Shown: one piece after another, positions 1-9,930 of the stretch
Layout: each line of letters starts with the position of its first letter
Position numbering within the stretch: the stretch's first letter is position 1
NCBI GenBank assembly: GCA_015680685.1
Contig: MNCI01005181.1
Coordinates: 18,876 to 47,713, forward strand
Source: Gnetum montanum
Lineage: Eukaryota > Streptophyta > Gnetopsida > Gnetales > Gnetaceae
Reading direction: 5' to 3'
Length of the DNA: 28,838 bases
Position numbers and translations under genes: made by a program
The notes under the pieces: model-generated
Seen by the model: the letters and a program-made list of their open reading frames with translations, nothing else
The model's database searches: none
Told to the model about the DNA's origin: nothing

Positions 1-143
1 CCAACAACCGTGGCATCGATGCATTGGAACGTGAGCGTCGCCAACTTCCACCCCTCAACTTAAGATCATCAATTGGGAGAAGTTGGGCACTTCTTAGAAA
101 TTCAAATAGGTGCTCACTATTTTGGATCTCTCCCTTACAACTC

Positions 144-154
144 AGTCATGGGGG
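144..154 (+). repeat. Copy 1 of AGTCATGGGGG (PPT-core look-alike)
   Basis: The same 11-mer forms the polypurine tract next to the 3' LTR, about 2 kb downstream. Here it is followed by AGATGG and not by an LTR. Confidence 0.6.
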
Positions 155-237
155 AGATGGCCACCTATTCTAATCATATGGGGCCCTCAGTTCTTTTTCA
201 GTTTTTGTTTTACAACATTTTTGTTTTACACATTTTT

Positions 238-303
238 GTTTTACAAATTTCTTTAACTTTTCTAATTTTTGTTTTACAACTTTCTTTAACTTTTTTAGTT
301 TTT
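238..303 (+). repeat. 33-bp tandem duplication, T-rich
   Basis: Two adjacent 33-bp units (238-270 and 271-303) both begin GTTTTACAA and share TTCTTTAACTTTT, with a few differences. Shorter partial copies of TTTTTGTTTTACA lie just upstream from about 200. It is a simple local expansion with no coding meaning. Confidence 0.8.
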
Positions 304-332
304 ATTTTACATCGTCGTTATAATTTTTCCAT

Positions 333-357
333 TGTGTGTGTGTGTGTGTGTGTGTGT
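333..357 (+). repeat. (TG)12 microsatellite
   Basis: Uninterrupted TG dinucleotide run directly downstream of the T-rich tandem repeats. Confidence 0.95.
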
Positions 358-1521
358 ATCCACCCTGTAAGTTGATCACCAAATAAGTGTTCAGACTGAT
401 GGTATGAATTGTTTTTACATTGATTGCTAATGTTTGGTTTTTACCTTTAAGTTACAATGTTGATACTAAGGTATGTCCTTTTGATATGGCAGGCAATGAG
501 ATCACTTCATCCATTCATCCATCAAGTCTATGGTTTCTCTTGGCTTGGAAATGTACATTTCCCTTACAATAAGAGCTTTAATGAACCGGTGACTGGGCAT
601 TTCTCAAACTAAGGAAGGACTCAAGGATTGCAAAGGGTGTGACTTCAAGGGAACTTAATGATTTTGTGTTGATCATTCTCTTGGGTGCTTGGATGTTTTC
701 TTCTTAAGTTTTCTTATCGTTCCGATGTTACCCATTCTTCGGAAGCTGAGACAATAAAAATAAGAAGTATTTGCATGGTGTGGTCCCCACACATAAAAAC
801 ATAAAACACAAAAAAAAAAACCAAAGTGAGGATTCAAAGAACACCCCTTAGACAGAATAACTTTGGGCTACAAGCACTAGTTATGGAACCAAAGAGTTCC
901 CTCTAACTAAGGCCCTTCTCGCTTCCCATTCTCTCCTTGTTTCATCGGAATGGTGGTGGCTCTTTGAAGATGCATCCTCATTATCCATGCAGATGGTTTA
1001 ACCAAATGCATTGATGCGAAGTCACTGGAAGTGGTTGGTTTGAGCCAAAGTTGGAATGAGATTTGCCAAGTCATATTAATCATAAAACCCACAAGGGGCT
1101 GTACACCACCTTGTCCTTGGGATCCCATTCCACCCTCTTCTTTCCATCCTTCTCTCCACTATTCACCTCATTGCCAGTTGTATCATTAGTGTATATTTTG
1201 GTTGATGCATTGTTTTCTTTTTGGTAAATTCTAGCGGTTAAGACTTTAACTCTTGTTCCAAAGGACATTCCCAGAGCCTACGGACTCTTTGAATGTGGGA
1301 TTGTCAGGGCATTAAGGGCATGAGCCTGCTTTGGGGAGGACCCACTGACATTCCTATTTGGAGCATTAGTTAACTTATTTTCTTTAACATTTTGCAATTA
1401 ATTTCATTTTTGTTCATTGCCATCTTGACATCCACTTCACTGATTCCATAGTTGTCCCTTTTTACCTATCTTTCTTACTCCTTTTCTTTCTCCATTCTCA
1501 CGGTACCGGAGGTTCGTGATT

Positions 1522-1532
1522 AGTCATGGGGG
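1522..1532 (+). repeat. Copy 2 of AGTCATGGGGG (internal PPT-like tract)
   Basis: The 11-mer is followed by TA as in the terminal tract, and is preceded by GGTTCGTGATT, which resembles the sequence before the terminal tract. The following sequence does not match the LTR start, so this is an internal duplicate and not an LTR boundary. Confidence 0.65.
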
Positions 1533-2113
1533 TACGGGGCCTGATTTTTCAATTTTTCTCCTAAGCCCTGAATTTTTTCATTTCTCTTCTTAACCCCTAC
1601 ACCTTTGGTAGTCATCACCTACATCTTCCCAGATCCATATTAGCCATACCACAACTTAGCCAATGAGTTTACACTGAAGCAAGGTATTATTTACTTGATG
1701 ATTTAATTACCCTTGCTAATATATGATTGTGTTGTGTGTGCAGATGGAAATCATACAACAATGGACTGGATCTGTAGCAAACACTTGGAACGGAGCAACG
1801 CTGAAGCAGCTATGCAAGGAGTAGAATGGATAATGCACATACGGATGGACAACGGAAGGCGTAATCTAGGCGTTGGTAGCAGCAAGACACTTCTCTCTTC
1901 TTCTCTTCTCTTCTCTCTCCTCTTTTCTCTTAGCTGCCAAATGTGGCCTGATGTCATTATAATAAGGTGTTCACCCTTGTTGTTATGAACACCAGTTTTA
2001 TCAAGTCTTGTAATAATGAACCATTCACATGTCATTCCATTAATTCCATTTCCCTCAATAATCCCATAGCTACCTGATATCATTGTAAGGAACTCGAGGA
2101 CGAGTTTTCATTC

Positions 2114-2126
2114 AGTCATGGGGGTA
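2114..2126 (+). other. Polypurine tract (plus-strand primer site) of element A
   Basis: AGTCATGGGGGTA lies immediately before the TGATGAG start of the LTR, which is where the plus-strand DNA primer of an LTR retrotransposon sits. This places the LTR boundary and shows that the LTR is a 3' LTR with its internal region to the left. Confidence 0.75.
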
Positions 2127-2148
2127 TGATGAGATGCGGATTGCATAA

Positions 2149-2213
2149 GCCGTGATATCGCGTATGCGATATCACGGCTGATGCGATATCTGCGATATTG
2201 CGTACGCAATATC
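2149..2213. promoter_or_regulatory. Cluster of GATATC-centred palindromes in U3 of LTR A
   Basis: Two nested inverted repeats fill this stretch. The first has perfect 13-bp arms (GCCGTGATATCGC and its complement) around GTAT. The second is the perfect 20-bp palindrome GATATTGCGTACGCAATATC at 2194-2213. Compared with LTR B, several CG steps have become TG or CA. The position, just upstream of the TATA box, suggests a protein-binding upstream element; this is inference. Confidence 0.7.
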
Positions 2214-2230
2214 ACGGTCCACCGTCAAAT

Positions 2231-2240
2231 CTATAAATAA
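2231..2240 (+). promoter_or_regulatory. TATA box of LTR A
   Basis: CTATAAATAA lies about 105 bp into the LTR and is conserved in LTR B and the solo LTR. It predicts transcription start around 2265, leaving an unusually short U3. Confidence 0.75.
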
Positions 2241-2406
2241 GAGGCGACACTCCCCTCATTTGACATCCTAGGCGTAAAGTAGCGAAGCTTGGGTGGATTG
2301 ATCACCCCAGAGATAGAATATTTTCCATGTGCTCGTAGTAGGAGTCCCCCAAGTGAACGGTTCTTTATTCAAGTAGCTTTGTACCTGAACACAAGTTGTG
2401 TGCGGC

Positions 2407-2412
2407 AATAAA
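2407..2412 (+). terminator. AATAAA poly(A) signal of LTR A
   Basis: AATAAA in the context GGCAATAAAGA is conserved at the same place in LTR B (AGCAATAAAGA) and in the solo LTR. It probably directs 3' end formation at the R/U5 boundary. Confidence 0.6.
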
Positions 2413-2490
2413 GATGAGCTTTGTGGATAAACCTTGCAGTGAATGGATAGGTTTAATTAATGTTATTTACTACTTTCCTAGTAACGCGGC

Positions 2491-2555
2491 ATGAGTACGA
2501 CTTGGTTACAAGCATTGACGAACGTGTACGGCTAGCCAAGGAATCGGCTACTCAT
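2491..2555 (+). repeat. Structured LTR unit A1 (stem-loop)
   Basis: Outer arms ATGAGTA/TACTCAT pair perfectly. CGA pairs with TCG, and CTTGG (2501-2505) pairs with CCAAG (2536-2540); the bulges on the 3' side are GC and GAA. The apical helix CATT/AACG has one mismatch. The same architecture recurs in A2, B1, B2 and B3 with different but compatible bases. Confidence 0.7.
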
Positions 2556-2594
2556 TGCGATTAGTTTCTCTCCCCCTTTCCTCCTAGAACGTGG

Positions 2595-2661
2595 GACAAG
2601 TACGACTTGATTACGAGCATCTACGGATGTGTACGGCTAGTCAAGGAATCAGTTGCTTGTC
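2595..2661 (+). repeat. Structured LTR unit A2 (stem-loop)
   Basis: Outer arms GACAAG/CTTGTC, middle helix CTTGA (2606-2610)/TCAAG (2641-2645) and apical hairpin CATC-TACG-GATG (2618-2629) all pair. Relative to A1, the middle helix has a G-C pair replaced by A-T. Confidence 0.7.
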
Positions 2662-3076
2662 ACACTTAGGTTAGTTCAGTGCCTCAATACGACCGCTTTG
2701 AGCACGTGTGTTACGTGTGGTAATCCCAGTAACGATTAGCATTTGGTAGCCACAGTTGCATAGTTCAAGGTGTGTACGGCAAGTGGGAACGGATGCTGAC
2801 GCTAGGACTTAGTGCTGTAGTTAGAGTTAGTTTTAGTTTCTCAACCCTTCACCGTTTAGCATAGGAGATAGACCGAGAAATACCAAAAAAAACATATACC
2901 TCAGACTTGCTTAACCATACATCGTGACACATACAAGCAAGCCTGGGAAGACAACGAACGATTAACCCCAAGTGTTCCTTGTGGCGTTTAGGCATTTAGT
3001 CTATGGAGTTCGACCGAATCGCATGTGCTACGCTTGTTTTGTATGGTTGAGTGTAGGGGTACCTCGCCACTCATCA

Positions 3077-4646
3077 AAGAATGACAAGTTTTGTGATAAC
3101 CATGTTGGCTTTAGAAAATCCAGCAACTGCTATGATAATTTTGTAAAAGACCCAAATCAGCTATAACAATGTTGGGTTTTAGTTGTAGGAAAATGAGTAG
3201 AAATGTTTGTTTCTCGCACCAGAAATTTTTTTTGTAAAATTTAAGATTTTAGATTCATAAAATAATGAAAACTTGTTTGAAAATAGGTATGACTAGATTT
3301 GGTGAAGAGTTTGGGTGGAGTCCCTCCTTTTAGTGCCAAAAAATATGATGCCTAAAAAATTTGATTGTTGGAAAGCGAAAAATTCTAGGTGAAATAGCTT
3401 AACCTTAGATCCTAAGGGCCTCTAAGAAAGAGGATCCAAGGCACCCTAGATGATCTTGTTGATCACCTAGGAACTTGAAAAGTATAAATAGTGGTAAAAT
3501 GGTAAAAATGATGTAGATCCAATCTAAAAATGAATGCACAAACTAAAATCATGATAATTTGCATAATAAATGAACTATAAAATTTATTACAAAACAATAT
3601 TAAAAATAAGAGTTTGAAATGTGTACAAATGGTGCTTGAATGCACACAATGTTTTCTCTGATGGACTTTGAAGCTTATTGAAGCTAGTAGTTTGCATCCT
3701 CTGATTACCTCCATGATCCAGGTACTTTCCAACTCCCAACACCAACACTCCTTAGAAACTTCTAGCCTATATTTGCAATGTTGGTTATTAGAAGGGTAAG
3801 TTATATGCTAAACATTTGTTGCAAAAGGGGGTACTATGCTGAGAGTCTTTGTGCTTAGGTAGTTGTAGGTTTACTCCCAAAAGTCTTGCTAAGTACTCAA
3901 AAGGTTATAAAATTATTAAAATGGGTAAAGGTTTCAATGCTCAAGAATTATGAAAAGATTTTTGAGTTCAAAAAATTCAAGAGCTCCATAACCTATTCAA
4001 GGTGTTTTATATGGATTGTTATAGGTTACATGGCTACTAATTTTTGGTTGCAAATTTTTTCCAAGATTACTAAAAGATTGGAATCATGTACAAGTGTGGA
4101 AAGCCTTTATCTCCAATGTATTTTCCATTTATGATAAGTTTTGATACCCCCAAGGTCACCAAAATCATGTTAGATACCATAAATAGTAAAAAGACTTTGC
4201 CAACTACACTAGTTTCACCCATCAATGTTGGCCTTGTGTGGTAGCAACACTAGAGTTGTGTGGTCTACATTGGAATTAGTGGGGCAATGCTAGGATTTTT
4301 TCAAGAATGAAACCTCCATCCACTTCAATGCTGGCCTTGAGACATCCATGCTAGGTTTTGTGGCAACTACTCTAGGTTTTTTTTGGAAAAATAAAACCCC
4401 AACATCACCCATGCTAAGGGTAGGTGGTTTCAGCGTAGTTGAGACTATGCCCCCACAAAAACCCATGGGAATGCCAAATTTGATAGTCCCCAAGGCATTT
4501 TCAACCTTCCCAAGCCCAAATATAGACATATGGTGACTTTTTTCACTTGGGAAGTGAGGCTATGATGACTTATGAGGCACTTTTAAGTCCCAAAAGTCCA
4601 AGTATGCGAGATTGTAGCTCATGGAGCTATAAACCTCACATTTACA
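3077..4646 (-). mobile_element. Left direct repeat = putative 3' LTR of element D (old, diverged)
   Basis: From about 3300 this matches 17170-18629 in the same orientation with many changes. Shared landmarks include a GATTGTTGGAAA/CATTGTTGGAAA stretch, GTGTACAAATG versus CTATGTACAAATG, a TTGAAGC segment, and a conserved end running from GGTGACTTTTTTCAC to CACATTTACA. On the minus strand the repeat starts TGTAAATGTG, consistent with an LTR start. Read that way, TTTATAT at about 4005 (minus TATA-like) matches CTATAAAAGCC in the right copy. Element A is inserted at its left side, so its left end is not visible. I see no clear polypurine tract, which keeps the LTR call tentative. Small plus and minus frames inside it look non-coding. 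Confidence 0.6.
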
Positions 4647-5234
4647 ATGAGAATCCAGCCTCAAGTATAGGGGTGAAGGTTATAATGCCAAAAAAGATAT
4701 TACAACATGCATTTTCTTGGGGATGTTTCACTCCTTTAAACACTTTTAACAACTCTCCTTTTCACCTTATATTTGTACTTTTGATCATTTTGTGTCTTAA
4801 CCCACTCAAGGACCCAAGTGCAATAGTCTTGGAATCTTTGATCTTATGGACTAACAAGTTCATTTGAATGTTCTTTTTTACAATGCTCCTAGCCAGAGAA
4901 ACTTTTCCATGGATGACATTCTAGTAGTGTAATGATTCTATCCCCTTTTTGTGCAAGGATTCTCTATTGGATACGCAAGCCTCTATAAACTCCTTGTAGT
5001 CCCTACGATCTCTAATAAGCTCTACCTACCACTTGGTTACTTTTTCCAATGCTAGAACTCTTTTCCATAGGAATTTGTTGAAGCATTGGCATTCTTATGA
5101 AATCTTGGCATGTGAGAGTGCACATTCAGTGATGCTCTCAAATAATATTTGTGGAACATTCTTCACTTTAGGTAGTGGTCTAGGCAACTCTTCAAGCTCA
5201 ATGTCACACTTAGGGTTCCATCCAACAATGGGCA
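4642..5234 (-). pseudogene. Unrecognised coding-like frame next to the left LTR of D
   Basis: One minus-strand frame runs about 197 codons with only four internal stops and no frameshift, fewer than expected in AT-rich noise. Its composition is protein-like and charged, with stretches such as ELPRPLPKVKNVPQ, LIRDRRDYKEFIEACV and VSLARSIVKKN. Directly upstream in the minus sense is a T-rich run ending TTGTTTATAG, a good splice-acceptor shape. If the frame is read through this run it gives a hydrophobic, membrane-like segment that is more likely intron. It lies in the sense of D's gag-pro, between the repeat array and the LTR, and its stop overlaps the LTR edge. I do not recognise the protein. 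It could be an extra retrotransposon ORF or a captured gene piece. Confidence 0.35.
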
Positions 5235-5429
5235 CTATAAACAATACAACAAAAAATAAACACATAAAAATAGTAATCAACAAACATATCCAAAATGCTT
5301 TCAACTATTAAAACCATGTAATCATAAAATAGAGAAACCCATAGAAATTATAAACAAAATATAAAATTATATAAATGATAAAGAAATTAACTGAAGTATG
5401 CTATTGTTCATACCAACATCAAGAGCTAC

Positions 5430-5659
5430 CTGTTGCAATCTATGTCAAGGATTTTGACTAGGTTTTTAGGTCAATCTAGAGGTTTCTCTATTAAGGTTAT
5501 GTGGTATACAAGACTCTTAGGCTCAAGATCTAGGCAATTAGGGTCAATCCATCCTTTAATATTATCATGAGATCCATGTAGATACAAAGGCAAATTGATT
5601 TGCTTCCAAGTACTCATACTTTGATCCTACATGTCAACCAAAAGCATATTAAGTGGCAC
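5430..5659 (-). pseudogene. Possible upstream exon of the unrecognised minus-strand gene
   Basis: The minus strand reads TTTTACATAG before this segment (acceptor-like) and CAACAG|GTAGCT at its end (donor-like). Between them one frame is open for about 77 codons except for two stops, with protein-like stretches such as LPLYLHGSHDNIKGW and PKSLVYHITLIEKPL. The phase does not match the next segment exactly: joining leaves a 1-nt discrepancy. Either an indel has occurred or the splice idea is wrong. No family recognised. Confidence 0.3.
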
Positions 5660-6309
5660 CTATGTAAAAGTAAATAAATAAAGTTAAAACACATGTATAT
5701 CTAATGTAATTAAGGCCATCCAAGGTCATTAGTAAGATAAGGTCAATTTGGAAAAGTGAAAATAGAGGCAAACAAATATCACATAAAGGTCAAACAAGGG
5801 GAAGTATAAGGCTACAAATGGTCAATAAAGGCCATAATTTTGCCAGTTTTAGGACTTAGTGGGCTATCATGTTAGTTGCTAGTCTTGGTGGACAATGATG
5901 ATAGTTTAAGGCCTTAGTGGGCCATGGTCATATGGTGTCAAACGGTGGTTAGAGAAGGTCAAACCCCACTATTTGATACCATCTAAAGGTCAAAAAAATG
6001 AAAATAGAGCTATAATAAGACATAAAAGAACATATAAGGTTTTATAAAGGCCATAAAAGTTTAACAAGGTTAGCAAGGCCACATAAGTCCAAAAACAAGT
6101 CAAAACATTACATAATAAGGAAAAATCAAGCAAAATAGGTTATATATGATAAAATTTGGTTAATATAGGCAAAAATGGTTAGGTTTTTGCCAATTTTAGG
6201 CCTTAGAGGGCCATGTTTGGAGGCTACAAGGCTATTAGGTGGGTTTAGGCATTAATCAAGGTTGTTTCTGGGCTATTTGGACTTAAAAATCAAGTGTTTT
6301 AAGGATTTC
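5660..6309. other. AT-rich spacer with a short minisatellite
   Basis: No supported gene. It contains three ~29-bp units at 5843-5929, related to the minisatellite at 11.17 kb, and a single related copy at about 6188-6218. The rest is AT-rich with many AAGGTC and GGCCAT words and nothing else recognisable. Confidence 0.5.
5843..5929 (+). repeat. 29-bp minisatellite, three diverged copies
   Basis: Units begin at about 5843, 5872 and 5901 and share a core like AGTTTTAGGACTTAGTGG followed by GCTAT or GCCAT. The unit matches the 11168-11284 minisatellite on the far side of the ~188-bp array. Confidence 0.6.
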
Positions 6310-9300
6310 AAGTTGGGCTCAGCAAGGAAATAGGTACCCTGAATATGGAAACTAAGGAAAATAAGTTTTGGGGTACTCAAAGGTCCAAAATTGAGGTTCC
6401 AGGACCTTCCCAATGTAGTGCAAGGTCATATCCAACAAAATTGAGCACTCCAGAGGTTTGTAAATGCTTAAAATCAAGTTTGAAAGGCTTCACCCATTAT
6501 TTCTATGCTATCCAACATGGAAAAGAAGGGGTTTAGCATGGAGAACCAAAATCAAAGAAAAAATGAGGTCAAACATGATTGAATAAGTAGCTATAGTCTA
6601 GATCTAGAACCTATGCATCTTTCAACTTCATTTTGAGGCAATTTGAGGCCATTTTGAGTGTGAATAGGTGTCAAAATAACTTTCCCCCTTTTCCATGTTG
6701 GGCATAGTATCCTCAACGTGGAAAAATAGGGGGACACTTATTTTATGAATCTAGAATGATTTGGAGGGTACTTTGACTAGGTTTTTAGGCCCATAGTGCT
6801 ATAGACTTTAATTCTACAAGTTTCTAGCTAATTTCATATATGTTTGAAGGTTTTTTAAGGGTACTTAAGGTTTTCCCCTTATTTCCACACTAGGTGCACT
6901 ACTCTAGCATGCATGAATGGGGGGAATGAATTTTGGAGGTTGAAATAAGGTCAGATGAGTAAAATATTAAGGCTATAAGGTCAGATGAGCAAAATATTAA
7001 GGCTATGAGGTCCTGGGCTTCTTCTGCATAGATCTTTAGCTTTCAAGTGTGTCATCTTGCCTCCAAAAGTGGAAAAGTATCTTTCCCCCATATTTCCATG
7101 CTAGGGAAGTTAATCCAACATGGAAGAAGTAAGAATCCTAGATCTAGGCCAATTTAGGTCTTAATCAATTGTGCATGTTACCTCTTGGAGTTGCCTGGGT
7201 CAAGGGCTATGGATCCATGTCAAACTTTAGTAGTTTTGGATATCCCTAAGTGGTTTTTTGACTTTCCCCAATTTTTCCATGGTAGGAATGGATATCTTAG
7301 TGTGAAAAACTAGGGGAAACCACTTTTTGACCATCTAGGATTAGTTTTGTAAAGTTTAAGGGCTCCAATGGCTATTCTTAGGGTTCTAGAGTGCATGAAA
7401 GGTCGTTTAATGTCATTCTAAGGTGTTTATGAGCTCCAAACAAGTTCCTACATGAGTTTTCACACTAGGGATACCACCCTTAACGTAGAAAAAGGGTTCC
7501 CAAACGTGGAAGAATTATGCAACTTAGAACTAGACCAATTTTAACCTTAATCAACTATGCATGTCAACCTTTGGGGTTACTGGGGTCAAGGACTAGGGTT
7601 TGGTATTAAATTCTGGCCATTTGGGTATTTCTAAGAATTTTTCATTCTTCCCCCTTCTTTTCCACATTGGAGCTAGGATGCTCAGTGTGGAAAACTAGTG
7701 TAAATCAATTTTTGGCCTTCTAACATTAGTTTCTTAAAGTTTGAAGGCTCCAAACAATGTCAACAAGGTCCTAGACCACATGCAAGTTTAGTTAATGCTA
7801 TTCTAAGGTAGTTATGGGTACCAAATGGGTCTCCCCCTTAATTTCCATGATGAGAAGCATGGAGGGGGGTATTCCTAGCATGGAAACATCATAAAACATA
7901 GATCTATTCAAGTTTTAACTTCAATTAACCATGCATGTTAGCCCTAAGGACTGCTAGGGTTAAAGACTAGGGTTTGGAGTCAAAAATGGTTAGTTTATAG
8001 GTTTTTCAAGTGGTTTTTGAGCTTCCCTCTCTTTGTCCATGCTGGTGATAGTACCCATAATGTGAAAAATTAAGGGAAAATAGATTTTCATACTTTTGCA
8101 TCATTTTTCATCATGCATGTAGGTTCCTGAGGTTGCTAGTGGCATTGGTCAATGCCTAGTGTTAAAATTCTACTGCTTTGAAGGTTGATAAGTGGTTTTT
8201 GAGCTTCCCCTATTTTTCCATGATATGTCTTTCATGCTTATTGTGGAAAATTGGGGGAAAATCTTTCTAGTAATTTTTCATCACTTTCAATCATGCATGT
8301 AGGATCCTAAGGTTCCTAGTATTGATTGTTGCCATCTGATATTGGAATTTGGTTGTTTCAATGATTTTTAGGAATTTTTGGGGCTTCCCCCATTTTTCCA
8401 TGCTAGGGCTTTTCACTCTTAGTGTGGAAAATTTGGGGCAAATATTTTTGATCATTTTTAATCACTTTCAGTCATGCATGCAAGCTTCCAAGGTTGCTAA
8501 TACTTTATGTAAAAATGTGGCTATTTTAAGGATCATTATGTAATTTTTAGGTTCCTCCCCTTTCTTCATGTTGTGGCTTCTAGGATTTACCCCTTTCTTC
8601 CACATTGAGGGTGGAAGGCTCAATGTGGAAGAGGTCTCCCCCAATTAAGAAAGTCAGATCTAGGCTAAATTGATAGTTGATCCACCATGCATGTCAACCT
8701 CCAGGGTTGCTGGTGCCAACGTCAATGTTGGGTGTCAAGATTTGATAATTTTGGGCCTTCTAAGTGCCTCATGAAATCTTCCTCCTTTTTCCACATTAGG
8801 CATGGTGGCCCTATTATGGATGAGAGGGGAATGACATTTTTGTATCACATTTGACTAATTTTGAGTCTTTCGGTAGCACTTGAGGGTTTCAGTAGGGTCT
8901 AGGGGTCATCAAGCATTCAAAAATGGTTATTAGGTCATTAATTTGGGTCATTTTTTTCTTCCCCCCATTCTTCCACATTGAGGGTAAGAGGCTTAGTATG
9001 GAAGAAGCCTCCCTAAGCATTAAAAACACCAAATCCCATATTTCAACCAATCTTGGTGGGATTCTGAGGCTACTAGTGATGCTTGGAGGGGTTCTAGGTC
9101 ACATGGGGCCCAATTTAGGGTCAAACATGCATTGGATGGGTATTGGAAGGTAAGAGTAAATGTTACATCCCTTCTTATATGTTGGGCACTGCTACCCCAA
9201 TGTGGAAATCCATGGTGTTTAGATGTGCTCATGTCTTACCAACTTTTAAAAATTTGGGGTTGAAGAAGGTAGGTTTGAATTACCAAAAATGGAAAAATAT

Positions 9301-9745
9301 TTCTAATTCTAATGAATTTGTAAAATAATAGGCATGTTTCCATGCTGGACATGGTATTCCTAGCCTAGATGCATGGGGTTAAGGTTTCCATAATGTTTTA
9401 AGTGTCAAAATTGGTAAAAATCTCAATGTTGATGTAAGTTTTGGTTAAGAGTGAAGGCATAAGGTGGGATGCACAATCCAAAAATTTAAAATTTTGAAAA
9501 GTGAAGGTTCCCCCCCAAAACAAACATGAAGTAAGCTTCCCCCCTTTGTACTTTAGTGCACTAAATTGGCAGTTGGGTTTCCATAGCATCCATTTAGGTT
9601 TTATATGAGTTTTATATATCAAAGTTTGCAAGTTTTGAACACAACTATCATTCTACAGAAATGGCACATTGGAGGAGAGATCTAGTAGAGGTTCTTATTA
9701 TAGCAGTAACCAATTCTCAACATGGAAGCCTCCCACCTTCCTCAT
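6310..9745. repeat. Diverged tandem array, ~188-bp units (about 18), each with an imperfect hairpin
   Basis: A recurring block has a C-rich or CT-rich run, then TTTCCATGCTAGG or TTCCACATTGAG, then 15-25 nt, then CTTAGTGTGGAAAA or CAACGTGGAAAA and a G-rich run. Blocks start near 6310, 6495, 6684, 6871, 7081, 7262, 7453, 7646, 7833, 8022, 8205, 8383, 8593, 8779, 8959, 9169, 9337, 9532 and 9720, with spacing 168-210 and usually 180-193. A second landmark, CATGCATG followed by GGTTGCTAG-like sequence, recurs near 7930, 8112, 8292 and 8473. Alternate units at 7.1-7.9 kb are more alike, suggesting an older ~380-bp dimer. No protein frame spans it. It fills the part of D where pol or a 3' UTR would be. 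Confidence 0.8.
8596..8632. repeat. Perfect 14-bp-stem hairpin in one array unit
   Basis: Arms TCTTCCACATTGAG (8596-8609) and CTCAATGTGGAAGA (8619-8632) are exact complements around a 9-nt loop. It is the best preserved example of the hairpin found in each unit of the array. Confidence 0.85.
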
Positions 9746-9804
9746 AGCCAATGTTGATCTCTCATACTCTTTAGTTTCTAGAGATTCCCAACATTGAACC
9801 TACC

Positions 9805-9930
9805 ATGGCGCCAAAGAAACATGAGGGAAAGAGCCAAAACCTAGTGATTTAGAAGATGGATGAACATTATCAAGAGCTAGAAGAGTTAGTCAAGCCCATA
9901 TCCATCTAAGCTTCTTCTATTACTACTACA
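9805..9930 (+). pseudogene. Possible first exon of an unrecognised ORF, antisense to element D
   Basis: The ATG is in a strong context (ACCATGGCG) and opens a lysine-rich start MAPKKHEGKSQ. After a stop the frame continues as KMDEHYQELEELVKPISI, and after another stop as ASSITTTR. The segment ends ACAAG|GTAGGT, a plausible splice donor, before an 870-nt T-rich stretch. A candidate second segment follows CAATCCTTAG at about 10805, with GGLSSEGGNDLPLPPLDV-type content, but the phases do not join cleanly. Some Tat-lineage elements carry an antisense ORF between pol and the 3' LTR, and this would occupy that position. Function unknown. Confidence 0.25.

Larger units (their letters stand above)
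1..2126 (+). mobile_element. Internal 3' region of LTR retrotransposon A (5' part outside window)
   Basis: This stretch joins directly to a 3' LTR through a polypurine tract, so it is the 3' internal part of a plus-strand Ty3/gypsy element of the same family as element B. The motif CTCGAGGACGAG at 2093-2104 is the kind of sequence often seen near the 3' end of plant gypsy internal regions. I find no long reading frame and no integrase or other conserved domain; only short frames broken by stops occur. It therefore resembles the long 3' non-coding region found in Athila and Tat elements. It also holds short T-rich tandem repeats, a (TG)n tract, a CT-rich tract at about 1889-1931, and three copies of the polypurine-tract core. 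An env-like gene cannot be excluded but is not visible. Confidence 0.75.
2127..3076 (+). mobile_element. 3' LTR of element A (950 bp)
   Basis: The LTR starts TGATGAG and ends CTCATCA, a 7-bp terminal inverted repeat with the canonical TG...CA ends. It is closely related along its length to the 5' LTR of element B and, in reverse, to the solo LTR at 15.7 kb. In order it holds a palindrome cluster, a TATA box, an AATAAA signal and two copies of a structured ~65-nt unit. The 5 bp after the end are AAGAA; the matching left target copy would lie outside the window. It is inserted in the left LTR of element D. It is 110 bp shorter than B's LTR, largely because it has two structured units instead of three. 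Confidence 0.92.

Noticed and set aside
73-375. Open frame of 100 codons on the plus strand
   Set aside because: It is translated T-rich tandem repeat and (TG)n microsatellite DNA, with no protein-like composition beyond that.
1751-2083. 110-codon minus-strand ORF in element A's 3' region
   Set aside because: It includes translation of the CT-rich tract (REKRREEERS) and has no recognisable domain; it is antisense within a non-coding 3' region.
5234-5304. Membrane-like hydrophobic N-terminus on the minus strand (possible env-like protein)
   Set aside because: The hydrophobic run is T-rich DNA ending in a splice-acceptor-like TATAG, with a stop just upstream and no Met; an intron is the simpler reading.
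6310-9745. CRISPR-like or coding reading of the regular repeats
   Set aside because: Units are about 188 bp, highly diverged and without short identical repeats and unique spacers; the context is a plant retrotransposon. No frame spans the array.
9806-9813. TGGCGCCA as a possible tRNA-Asp primer-binding site
   Set aside because: Only the first seven bases fit; the rest (AAGAAACAT) does not continue the tRNA complement and no LTR end precedes it.
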